NCBI RefSeq assembly: GCF_910592395.1
Contig: NC_088318.1
Coordinates: 1,736,001 to 1,800,000, forward strand
DNA: 64,000 nt
Source of the DNA: Lineus longissimus
Lineage: Eukaryota; Nemertea; Pilidiophora; Heteronemertea; Lineidae
Direction of reading: 5' to 3'
The notes beneath the pieces are model-generated. The model saw only the letters and a program-made list of their open reading frames with translations. It did no database searches and was not told the origin of the DNA. The position numbers and the translations under genes were made by a program. Below, piece by piece: positions 13,201-22,946 of this stretch. Positions within the stretch are counted from its first letter, which is position 1, and each line of letters starts with the position of its first letter.

Positions 13201-15346
13201 AAAGTGGTCAGTTAGAAAGAAGAAAAAAGATTTATACTGAACGATTTCCTCAATCTAAGAGCGTGAACTAAGAAGCAAATACTTCTTCTCCATTGGCTAC
13301 AATGGACCCAGTTTATAAAGAGGCATTTATCCCATTAATTCAGACTGAAATAGTGTCATGTCCTACGCTTTCATATATCGATTTTGTTTTTTCTTATCAC
13401 CACTGATAGTGATACAGACTTACCTCTCAGACAGAGAAAGGTTAGGAAATCCTCTGTCCTGGCTCGTTTGCATGGCGCCACAACTGGCAGTGAGGCAACT
13501 CCAGGCTTTATCTTGACTGGGGTAATATTAGGACTGTTTGGTCGTGATCCCTGAGCAAACTTTCTCTGCGCCCTGACTTGGGCTCTGAAATCAGATCATG
13601 AAGCAGATGATTAAAGAATTGAAGAACTTCCACTGGAGAATCACAATTCATAATTGCATTAAGAGGGCAGCAGTAGGCCTAGTGCACTTTTTGGAGACAT
13701 GCCCAACCTGGAAAGTCTTGTGTACCAGCTTTTAGACAGGAAAAAGCTTCAAATAAACTGCAACATTTCACAGTTCTAGTACAGTGTTTCATCTCAAAGT
13801 AGCTCCAAACGTTTCAGAGTTTCTCTCCTGTGTTGCTGTTCTGCCTGGGCTATCGAGCTTTTGGACCACTCCATTCAGGAACCATCTTCACAAAGTCACA
13901 ACAACAGTCAGGAGTGAGCTAAGGTTTTCAATGCGACATCGTCACTGTGCTTACTTTTTCAGATCAAATGCATCCGGTTTGATATATTTTGGTTGTTCCT
14001 TCGTAGGACTCATCGCAGACGAAGTAGCCATGCTGGAGACGCTACTCGTCTCAGACTCGAGCTTCCTTTTCCTCCCACGCTTCACCACCATATCGTCTAA
14101 CTTAAAGCTACTGGGGAACTGAAATTCGTCACCAGTGCTTTCAATGCTTCCCTCATGCGGAAAATCGCCGTCAGTTACGTCACTCTGCTTGGACGTCTGT
14201 CGCTGAAGCCGACTCTCCTGAAGAGATGCGTATAATGCTTTCTTTAACTGGGTCTCTTCTGTCCACGACAGACCTGTGGCGTCCTCCTAAAAGCAAACAG
14301 AACACGATATAGCTTAGTATTTCATCCGATGGTATCATAATACTGACAACAAATGGTTTTGGCACAACTGAAGACCCCACTAGAAACAATCTGGCTGAAT
14401 ACAAGGGGATTAGATCAGGTATAAGTACCTGGTGATGAGGGCAAACTGGTTGCGTGACCAAAACTAATAACCCTGTGTGTGGTTCAATGAAATTTCCCAT
14501 TTCTTGCAATGTTTGACAAACAATATTTCTAATGTTTTGCTGTGGACACTACGACGTAAAATGAAGAAAATTCTGGTTCCATCTTACGACTTACAGGTGA
14601 CTTTGGAACAACAATTCTCTTAGGCCTGTTGGCTAGAAGGGACTCCACCACTATTTTCTTCTCCGTTGATTTTGTACTGGGCATATTCACATTAGCTGGA
14701 CTCTTAGGAAGACAGACATCTTGTGGCTTGCTCTCTACATGTACATGAGTCGCCAGAACTCTCTCCTCTAGAGTCTTTGCAATTCGTTCCTCCGAGTCAG
14801 TAGTAGTAGTGAGACTTGTCGATGTATCTGTGTCACTGACGTCCTCAATTTCATACTCGGGATCAGGATCATGTGACCCCCCAGCAATAGATCTTAACCA
14901 GTCTCCAGAATTGGATGTTGATGGTTCAGGCTCCCTAACTGGCGAAGATGAAGGTTGTAAGCCTGGGCCTGGGTCACAACTCCAAGTCGCACAGCGCAAT
15001 GATCGTGCCTTTTCCCCACTCTGGTCCTGTCCTCCTAACCCTACAGACTCTTTCTTCTCAACAACTTCTTTCTCTCTAGCAGGAAAGCCGAACTTCTTTT
15101 TTCTTCCTTCACTAACATTCAAAACCTCTTTGACTTCCCTGCCTTTCCTTCTCCTTTCACTTGGACTTCGACTCACATCAAGGCCTGGTCTCTGTATCAC
15201 TAATCGACCATGCTCCCTCACAACATTCGCTAAGGTGCAACTAACATTCAATGGTTTCACTCCTGCATGCTTTCCTTGCTGAGTTTCAACACTCTGCAAC
15301 TCCTCATCCCGCTTCTTCACATATAACAAGTATTCAGATTGGAAAC
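1..15346 (-). CDS. JARID2: JARID2-like PRC2 accessory subunit, partial (5' exons; 3' end beyond window)
   Basis: JARID2 is a nuclear, catalytically inactive Jumonji-family protein that recruits and stimulates PRC2. Six coding exons were placed by splice sites and phase: 15346-14595, 14286-13955, 13584-13424, 13189-12978, 12182-about 5533, and 4233 to the left edge. The first four joins keep one open frame. Exons 2-4 carry the diagnostic JARID2 N-terminus: a UIM-like helix (LSWTEETQLKKALYASLQES), the block AQRKFAQGSRPNSPNITPVK, then TEDFLTFLCLRG followed by TPALPSHLDFF. The ARID and JmjC domains must lie left of base 1. About 4,100 codons are already present, against about 1,250 for the whole human protein and, from memory, over 2,000 for the fly protein. 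Assignment of exons 1-4 is strong. Membership of the 6.65-kb exon is well supported by phase, and that of the last exon is inferred. Confidence 0.8.
4234..5532 (-). other. Intron-like gap between the two giant JARID2 exons
   Basis: No long conserved reading frame. One minus-strand stretch ending TTGCAG/GTAACA near 4955 looks like an exon end but no acceptor in the right phase was found. The region probably holds the unresolved connection between exons 5533-12182 and 1-4233. Confidence 0.5.
5533..12182 (-). CDS. JARID2: JARID2 giant internal exon (6.65 kb, about 2,217 codons)
   Basis: The acceptor TTTCTGTTTAG lies just right of 12182. The frame is open from the first exon base (VSHKGNWYHQSREPYL) to a TAA at 5531-5529, and phase 0 matches the upstream exon end at 12978. 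A plausible donor AAA/GTAATC sits immediately before the stop (exon end near 5533, phase 2). No AATAAA on the minus strand was seen between the TAA and 4233, so termination here is less likely than splicing onward. The protein is disordered in character: Ser-rich, basic NLS-like patches, then a 29-unit acidic 13-residue repeat (see 7983-9113), then a Ser/Pro/His-rich tail. No catalytic domain is recognisable. Alternative: this is the last exon of a short isoform ending RQQTQNSK. Confidence 0.68.
7983..9113 (-). repeat. 39-bp coding tandem repeat, about 29 units (13-aa acidic repeat)
   Basis: Twenty-nine consecutive 39-bp units lie inside the giant JARID2 exon, with about five decayed units continuing to about 9300. 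The consensus peptide is KSLPEDKGIVDEQ. Units alternate between EDK and EDH/GDH variants, giving a partial 78-bp (26-residue) higher-order period. Several neighbouring units (for example two at about 8290-8370) are identical at DNA level, which indicates recent unequal exchange or slippage. Because 39 is divisible by three and stop triplets are rare in it, other frames on both strands are also open across the array. Confidence 0.97.
12183..12977 (-). other. JARID2 intron
   Basis: Bounded by a GTCAGT donor next to 12978 and a TTTAG acceptor next to 12182. No exon or repeat was recognised inside it. Confidence 0.7.
12978..14286 (-). CDS. JARID2: JARID2 N-terminal regulatory exons (UIM, EED-binding motif, TEDFLTFLCLRG block)
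   Basis: Three exons (14286-13955, 13584-13424, 13189-12978) with phases 0/2/1/0 that join without a stop. Exon 14286-13955 begins EDATGLSWTEE and encodes a ubiquitin-interacting-motif-like helix (EETQLKKALYASLQES). In human JARID2 this region binds H2AK119ub. The junction to the next exon rebuilds KKAQVRAQRKFAQG. Its Lys (codon at 13560-13562) aligns with human K116, which PRC2 methylates and EED then binds. Across the following junction runs TEDFLTFLCLR/GTPALPSHLDFFNYP, the conserved JARID2 block near the SUZ12-binding region. A basic stretch (KRGRKRKLE) is a probable nuclear localisation signal. Functions are transferred from the vertebrate protein; the motif matches are seen directly. Confidence 0.88.
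14595..15346 (-). CDS. JARID2: JARID2 upstream N-terminal extension exon
   Basis: A 752-nt exon with acceptor TCCTTGCAG at 15347 and donor CACCT/GTAAGT before 14595. It ends in phase 0 and joins in frame to the UIM exon. It is polar, Ser/Glu/Lys rich, and ends ANRPKRIVVPKSP, which aligns with the RPKRNIIQKK near the start of human JARID2. About 235 residues precede that point; human JARID2 begins only a few residues before it. The first in-frame ATG in the exon is NMPSTKSTEKK (around 14690), so the start could be there. The frame is open to the acceptor, so an upstream coding exon is also possible. The extension is rich in SP and acidic DPDPEYEIEDVSDTDTS segments and has no domain I recognise. 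Confidence 0.65.
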
Positions 15347-16308
15347 CTGCAAGGACAAGAAAATAATGGCATAAAAACAATGCTCAGTCGAGGTTCCATC
15401 ATCCCAGGTACAAAGGTAGCGCCCCAGGAGTTGTGCCCTAATTATGATCTGTGGAACACACATTGGTTAATATTTACAATCCCCGATTGGAAAAAACGTA
15501 GTTTGATCGCATTCAACTATAAATCCATTGAACAGTGACGCTTCTTTAGTCAACCAATGACCTTTTTTGGGCTGTGAACGGGGATTGCAAACTCGTTACA
15601 AAACAGGCGAGAGGGAAAGTAAAAAAAAGCCAGCTCTCCTCAATCTGGACCAAATCAATGCACTTGGCTGGGAACGTGATTGTGTAAGCATGACCCTTCT
15701 CATTCAAGTCGCCTAGAACGACAGTGACTGTCAACAACACCATGATAAAATTCAATTTTGGACACCCTGGCGGGGAGCCGAGGGTGGACTTGCTGGCTGC
15801 ATATGGCTGTCAGTGCAGTGTCAGACCAGAAGATTCTAAATTTTTCAGAAATCTGAAGCCATTTCACAACAAAGACTGAAATATACTAGAAAAACAAGCA
15901 TCGGTTATTTCTGAAAGTGCTGCAATAGTTGAACATAATGACGCCGGAAACTACCTCGACTCATTGGTCGTTTCTGGTCTCCATCCTGACGGCAATAAAC
16001 TGGCCAAATTAGACAGATGTTTTCTTTCTACTTTCAATTTCATGCATTGTCAACCATGCTTTTTATTTTGGCTTTGGTATTAATTTGCAAGAATACGATT
16101 GGACAAAATTGCAAATAAATATTGAATTGAAAAAATTCGACATTAAAAGAATATTTTTTATACTCCATGAAAATAATATATCTAAGTTATACTGGAAAAT
16201 TAGACTTAAGAAGAAAAATAAATTTAAAAATACGAATAAAATCTAATTTGTATTTTTCTAAACCAATGATCATTCACGATTTCCTCAAGAATCTGCCCGG
16301 TCAGCAAG
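15347..16308. promoter_or_regulatory. Divergent promoter interval between JARID2 and PIGT
   Basis: The genes diverge with 962 bp between the JARID2 exon at 15346 and the PIGT start at 16309. It should hold both promoters and any JARID2 5' leader exon. A minus-strand ATG frame at 15755-15546 (MNFIMVLLTVTVV..., 69 codons) lies here. It could be a leader exon of JARID2, but no donor of the needed phase 1 is convincing. No TATA box in a clear position was identified. Confidence 0.5.
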
Positions 16309-19300
16309 ATGGCAGCCTCCACAAAAATGTTTGCGGCCGGCCAAATTTTCCTTATTTTCGTCTCTTTTACTGCCTTGTCAGTTGTTAGATCATCTGATGA
16401 ACAATTCCACGAGGAACTCCTGATCAAACCACTTCCAAATGGCCATATATATACCCACTTTCAGTTCACAACAACTTGGGATATTGACATTGAAAATGAA
16501 TCGTCATGTACGTTACCAAAATTTGTGTACAAAATGTACAGTGCTTACATTTGATAATTTGGAGATTTCTGGTTCGTGATCATCGATTATGCCTTAAATT
16601 GACTTCATATGTTATCTTCATATCTTCACGTCTCTGTGCTCAGCCGAGTTCTGCGTTATGTTTTACCACGTGTAGGCCTCTCCCTTGCTTGAGCCTTGGT
16701 TGGAGGTGCCCCGCGCCCGAGGACGAGGCTGGCAACTTCTAAACACTGAACATATAGTCCGAGGGTGTGACCCAGGCTCAATTGATATCCTGTACATGTA
16801 TGGTACACCACTAAATTTCATGACCAAGGAATTAAAACGTATAAATGTATTGTTACAAATGACTGCAGAACATTTTCCTACATCCTCAATCTTTTTCAGT
16901 CTCTCATTTCCGACTGTTTCCAAAGTCTCTTGGAGAGACGATTGCAAAATACTCTGTTCAAGAACTTCATCTGACCATGACCCAGGGTTTGTGGCGATAT
17001 GAAAAATGGGGCTACCCTGTCAGTGAAGCCCCTCCTGGCGCTGAATTATGGGTGTGGTTCTTACCTGAAACTAAAAAGTAAGTATTTTATTGTTTGTTTG
17101 GTGAGTCACTGACTCTTACAAACCATTTACTTGAAACCCCGCTTTGTAGTGGCTTGAAACCCTCCTTGGTTTGCCTACAGTATAGTTTATTTGATCATCC
17201 CTCATCTTAAGATTCTCCATAATTGGTCTTTACAATATATTGAAAGCATTTTGCAATGAAGCAATCATTCTTTTGTTATATCTCTGCAGTATTGACAGAA
17301 AATGGTCAGAACTGAGCAATGCTCTCTCAGGTCAGTTCTGTGCCTCTTTGAACTTCATGGATGGCAAATCAACAGTCCTGCCGAAGTGGTCATTCCGCCC
17401 CCATGGTGCTGCTGACCCACACTATGCCAATCTAAACCGTCATGGGAGGTACTCGGCTTTACCTAGGGAGTCTGTCTGCACAGAGAATCTCACACCTTGG
17501 AAGAAACTCCTGCCCTGTTCATCAAAGGTAGGTCAAGTAATTGGAATATTCAATGAGCAACAGAGGCCTCTGCCAGAATTTCGAAAAATATGCATCACTC
17601 GACTTGACTCTGCCCATTCTGGAGATGATCATAATGACCAGTCGTTTAAGAATACAGCAAGGTACCTGGTAACTTGAAAAAAAATTTACTGAAAGTCTGT
17701 TTACTTTTGCTTCATATGTAGTCCTACTCATGACTCGCTAATTTCTGGAGTACAATGTTGTTTTCCTTTCATTTGTTGATCTTCAGGTCGGATTGGCAGC
17801 ACTCTTCGATGCTCGCAAGTTGTACGATAGCGACTATCATTCGCTTGGTTTACATGTCCGTCCTGTCTGTAAAGATGCAGCGTGCTCTTCAACTGTGGTT
17901 GAATTCAGTCAGACATTAGCTGAAGTGTTTGAGCCAGCCAGAGGATCAGGAAAACCTGGTGAGCAGAGTTTGAACTGTACTGTCTCCTGTTTAGCCTTCC
18001 AAGTCTTCAATTAGCCTTTAGTGTATAGGGGCCAGCATGTTGGATTATCTAGGAAAATTTCAACTCTCTTGATTGAAGCATCATGCTCAACAGAAAATCT
18101 ACTACACCTGACTTCATGTATGACCTCAGGGAAGTTACAACACTGATTTAAACTTCTCCATTTCAGATTCCTCTCTGAAAGACCTGTTTGGACGCTTTAT
18201 TCCGTCATCCTGCCCCCTGGCAAGCAGTAGTAAAGTTTTTGTTGATATCACTCCCCGGAAGGTAAGATTGCCATAAACATTTCCATTTCCTCTTCAAGAG
18301 TCTGCTCTGTTTCATATGTTGTTAAAATGACGACTGAATATTCAATAAGGTGAAAAACAACCATCTATGTGTAAGCCTGTGGTGTCTTAATGTCATGATT
18401 TCTGAATACAATTCGTTTTCTATCAACAGGGAGTACAATCGCCAAGCTTATCGCCAGCTCCAACCAGGACATACAAGACAAAGAGAGGAGGTGAGGAGAG
18501 AGAGATCGCAGAATACAACCTGCCAGATTTCATCTCGAAGGACATGATGCTCAATGTGGCCATGAAGTATAACAGCCCCATCTCCTACGTGGAACCCACT
18601 CCACCACAGCTGTATGCCCACAGGTTCTCAACAGGTATGATATCTAATGCCGTGTACATGTTTTGGGGTGGCTTGCTTGATTCATGTTTTTGACGTCCAA
18701 TTGTATGGTAACTTCCAGGCCTTCTGTGAATTGGGCTTAGAAGGGACTTTCATACATGATTGTATGAGAGAATTCCTTTCACTGTGGACATGATGTTGCC
18801 CCTGATTTGTGGGTGTGATTCCTAGTTGATTCCACCTATTGTGATCTCTTTGATGTCTGCCGGGGCAAGACTGTTTGGAATTGTTTGAGAGGAAAAGCGC
18901 ATTGGCCAGTACCGTATTGGGACGATGGAGCAGGAACGCAATTGAGACTAATTGCTTGTTCTTTTTCAGGTTATGGCCAAGAGCAAGGTGGCATGATGAG
19001 CCAGATTTATAATACAGATGCGACTAAGACACTGACCATCATCTATATGGAGACCATCCCGTGGTTCATCCGTGTCTTCTTCCATACCATCAAGATTGAA
19101 ACTAACGGAAAGCAAGTCAAGCCATGTAAGCCAGTAACAAAACCCTGTCATCAACATCATTATCAATACGATCAGGTTACTTTGGTAGCCAATGGGTAGA
19201 CCAGAGTAGTATGCTTAAAAATATGGTACAATTTATGTTGTTCTTACTTTGGTACTGATTTCTTAGCAGAAGACAGCAATGAACATAATCAAACCCTCCC

Positions 19301-20191
19301 TCTCTTTCTATTTTAGCAAAACTACATTACGTCCCTGGTAAAGACCGTGAACAGTCCTACCACTTGGAAGTAGTGCTCACGCTGCCGCCAAAATCACGGA
19401 CAACCATCAGTCTGAATTTTGAGAGGGCGCTGTTAAAGTGGACGGAGTACCCGCCAGATGCTAACCATGGGTTTTATATCAATGCCGCCGTCATCAGTAC
19501 CATGCTACCCAGCGGAAAGCAGTATATGGCTTCTCCCCAGAACAGTTCAAGAGTTAGTGCAAGGTGAGGTTCTTCCTTCAATTTACGTTCTGGACCGAGC
19601 TCTGTCATGTAAGGCTTTGAAACAGGCGTTCATGTTGTTTTAAGTGTTCTTATGCCTGCCTTCACAACTGACACAATAATCAGCGTAGGTCATTTGCAAG
19701 AAGCTGTGGACTGAAAATCACGAGACATGTTGTTTTGACTCTTATTCCTTAATCTATACTTGCTGTTACCAAGAAGAGATTCAGCGATACTTGCTGTTGC
19801 CAGCAGATAAAAGAATGGATATTCCATAATGGGTGAAGTAGGCACCTCTAAATCCTGATTCACAAATTTTGTTTTTTTCTCCAGTTTTGATGACAAGGCC
19901 TCTTTGTTCTTCTTGAGGATTCACACAGAAACTTTGCTCGTCAGCTTACCGGTGCCCGATTTCAGCATGCCGTACAACGTCATCTGCCTTGCTTGCACCG
20001 TTGTTGCAATCGCATTCGGATCTCTTCATAACTTGGCCACGAAACTCTTCCAACTCCGTGATCCCAATGAAAAGAAACCAGGACTTTTACAGAAAATAAA
20101 GGACAAACTATTCAAAAGGAAGAACAAGACGGAGGAGAAAGAGACTGAGAAAAATGAGTGCGAGGAAAAGGAAGAATCAGCTTCAAGTTAG
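16309..20191 (+). CDS. PIGT: GPI transamidase component PIG-T
   Basis: PIG-T is a subunit of the ER-membrane GPI transamidase that attaches GPI anchors to proteins; it holds the catalytic subunit PIG-K. Nine exons: 16309-16507, 16900-17077, 17290-17527, 17787-17958, 18167-18261, 18430-18634, 18970-19125, 19317-19563, 19885-20191. They sum to 1,797 nt (598 aa), close to the human length, and all phases agree. An N-terminal signal peptide ([17 protein letters not shown]...) is present. Family landmarks are [63 protein letters not shown] and [12 protein letters not shown]. One C-terminal membrane helix ([18 protein letters not shown]) is followed by a long Lys/Glu-rich cytosolic tail. The 3' UTR is long; a possible AATAAA lies at about 20941. 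Assignment is secure. Confidence 0.96.
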
Positions 20192-22002
20192 CGCTTGTGC
20201 TTTATTGTAAAAATCTGGCGAGCGAGTTAAATGTAAATTGTAATTCAAGAAAATAGTCTAAAGTACTAAGTTAAACTGTAGATACTAAAGTTTTGAGGTA
20301 TTGCTTATGTCACCATAGGAAAGTGGAAACTTATAAAGTTTCAAACTTGTCACCGCACTTGTAGTTAAGTGGACATGTAGATAGTTTTCAGTGGCTGGTG
20401 TACATGGTGTAACTGATCCAGGATTAAGCTTTTTTTATTTTTGAAAGTACTTGACTTCTTGTAGGACTTCACAAATCAGTGCATGGATTTCTTGAAATGC
20501 CATCAGTTTCAACAAGAGCCAAATGTAGTGAAGCTCTCTTGATTATGTATTTGTACATTTTGAATGTTATCTATTGTGCCATATTTGGTCAAATATAACA
20601 ACAGGTGAACATTTTAAAAATGTGCTTTCTTTGAAGTTTCGTCTTCAAAAAACTGGCATACATGTTATTCGATATACGGGATGGATGAAGCATCTGGTTG
20701 TTGTATTAAATGACCATGTCAGTGGGGATCTTGAACTAGCGGTAGACCCCAGCAACACATGTAGTATTAGGATTTGTTTCACTTAGGGTTGGTTGAGGGA
20801 AGAGAAAGTTTGGTAGGAAAGTGTTGTGTAAGATATAATCACCGCTGTATTTTTGAACATTCCTCAGTTGGATGTCAGATTTTCATTGAAGGAAACAAAT
20901 GTCATTTGTACACTTTTGTAAAAAAAAGATTTAAAAAGGTAATAAACATGTTAAAAGTGAGTAAATATCTTTTTGTTTTCGTCTATTCAAATGGACCACT
21001 ATAGAAAACATGAAGAACTAATAATCTAATAACTTCTTGATGACGTGGAAGTCTAAAGACTGCCTGTCCTCCCAGCCTCTATTTGTGTCGGCTTCCACTT
21101 GTGGCGGTGTCTCTCTTTGTCACAACTAGGACAGTGTCCAAGTGGTTAACTGGTATGAAAGACCCAACCACAACAACATCAGGACATGGTGAATATATGG
21201 TGGTTGCACTATGCCTGTCTGTGTTGACTTGCCTTCGTGATGTGAAGCTGAAATTTCTGACTCTTGTCTTGGACGGAGATGCAATGAAGTAACAATCATA
21301 CCAAGGACAAGGTCACAATCTACTGTTGAAGTACAAGGACACCACATCTGGTTGTGCCTGCCCTTGTTACATTTCTCCGTTACCCATTAACGCAGGGTTG
21401 GCGCGCCCGTTCGCATTTTCGCCACTTGCGAATGCTGCACATGAGTGCCGAATGTAAAACAATGTCTGGCTAAAAATTTGGCGAATTCATTTTGAATTTC
21501 CATGATTTGGCGAGAGAGTAATAGTGTTGTGCGAAAATTGATCAAAGTCTACCAAAAAGATCCACTTCCACACCAAATGCACCAAGGAACGATCGTTAGT
21601 CATTCAAACTTTATCATATTTGCGGCGGTCGCGCTTTCACACGTGGTTGCTATCGTCTGCATTGTAGTTCTACCCGTTGCCACTACAGTGAATTTTGGTG
21701 GCGCTGCTGGTCGCCTTACGCATACATTATCGGCTAGTTTCCCGCTCGCTTCGTTGCCATGGAGTATCCGGTCACGGGTTCCTCGAATCGTTCGTTGATT
21801 GGCTAGTCTCAGTACTGGCGGGCTGCCATTCTCGCACATGTTTGTTACTGTGGGCTGGGTCGGCCCAAAGATGGAAAAATAATCGGCAATGGCTGGAGCT
21901 GACTCAATATGGCTAAAAGTGACAGCCACTTGGCTAAAAAGTGACTAGGGGGAGATACTCTTCATTTCTCACAAATCAGAAGTTCCGTACAGTCACAGTG
22001 AG
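20192..22002. other. PIGT 3' UTR and intergenic spacer
   Basis: The first about 770 bp is probably PIGT 3' UTR, ending after an AATAAA near 20941. The rest, to 22002, has only short uninformative frames (for example 98 aa at 21502-21798 and 109 aa opposite it) with no recognisable similarity. Confidence 0.5.
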
Positions 22003-22445
22003 GAGATAAGACCACAATTGATTTTTTAAGCCTTTTAGCAGTTAAATTGTCAATATTTGACCGCGACGCATCAAAGAACGCGTCAAGTAGTGAAACTGAA
22101 ATTCGGATATGATATACGAGTTAGTCTTGCGAGTAACTGGTGCGAAGGAAATTGGTGATTGACCACGGAAATTTTTTTATAATCGACAAATTAGACAGAC
22201 TTTGATATTTCCACTGTTTTCAGCCAACTGGCAGAAAAAACTCAAAACACGCCCCCTATTACCCAATTAGCAAAATTCGAAATTAATTTTTTCAGCAAAT
22301 AATTTCTTTATATCTGTAGACTTGCCACAGCAAATATTTTTTCAATACCTCTCCAAATATGTACTTGAGAGTAAAAAACATGCACTCGTCTAATTGATAG
22401 GCCTCGACCCTCCAACCTATGAATATTCATTAGTGGTCTTGTCTC
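22003..22445 (+). mobile_element. Non-autonomous inverted-repeat element, copy 1 (443 bp, TGAG target duplication)
   Basis: The ends are inverted repeats: GAGATAAGACCAC at the left and GTGGTCTTGTCTC at the right. They are flanked on both sides by TGAG (21999-22002 and 22446-22449), a 4-bp target-site duplication. The same element occurs inverted at 44781-45226. No transposase frame is present, so it is a MITE-type element. A 4-bp duplication fits DNA transposon groups such as Sola or Ginger, but this is inference. Confidence 0.88.
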
Positions 22446-22946
22446 TGAGCTGGATAAGGCAGGGAAGCCACCATCACTGTATTGAAAAACTTCAAACCTT
22501 GAACTATGATATATTTCGGATATATGTATTGTCACAAAACATAGAACCACATGGTACATATACATGTACAGACATAGTACATTAGGCCCTATAAGCAAAG
22601 CCATTTATAACAAGACGAAACATCGCTTGGGAATCCCACATATTCATTTCTCCAATATTTAGATACAAGGAGTTCAGTTGCAAGCCATTTCAAAAAAAAT
22701 TGAGATAACTATTGCAAAATGAAGCTGACAGGACCCCGGATATGCAGTGGCAACTTATCGCTATTTATACAGTATGAAGTCAATAGTTAAATCCTCTAGC
22801 TACACTAGTCATAGAAGTGCGACTTTATCAATCTTATCACCTATCCCTGCTGTCTGCAACAAGGAAACTCCAGAATATTGCACATCAGTCTTAAAGGGCA
22901 CAGCACCTTGAACATCCAATTCGAAAACAAAGTCATAGTTTTTTGA

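Noticed and set aside
14809-15282. 157-aa plus-strand frame
   Set aside because: Antisense to the JARID2 extension exon, which joins in phase to clear JARID2 sequence.
21502-21929. Overlapping 98- and 109-aa frames on opposite strands
   Set aside because: No motif, no splice continuation and no similarity I can recognise; treated as chance frames.
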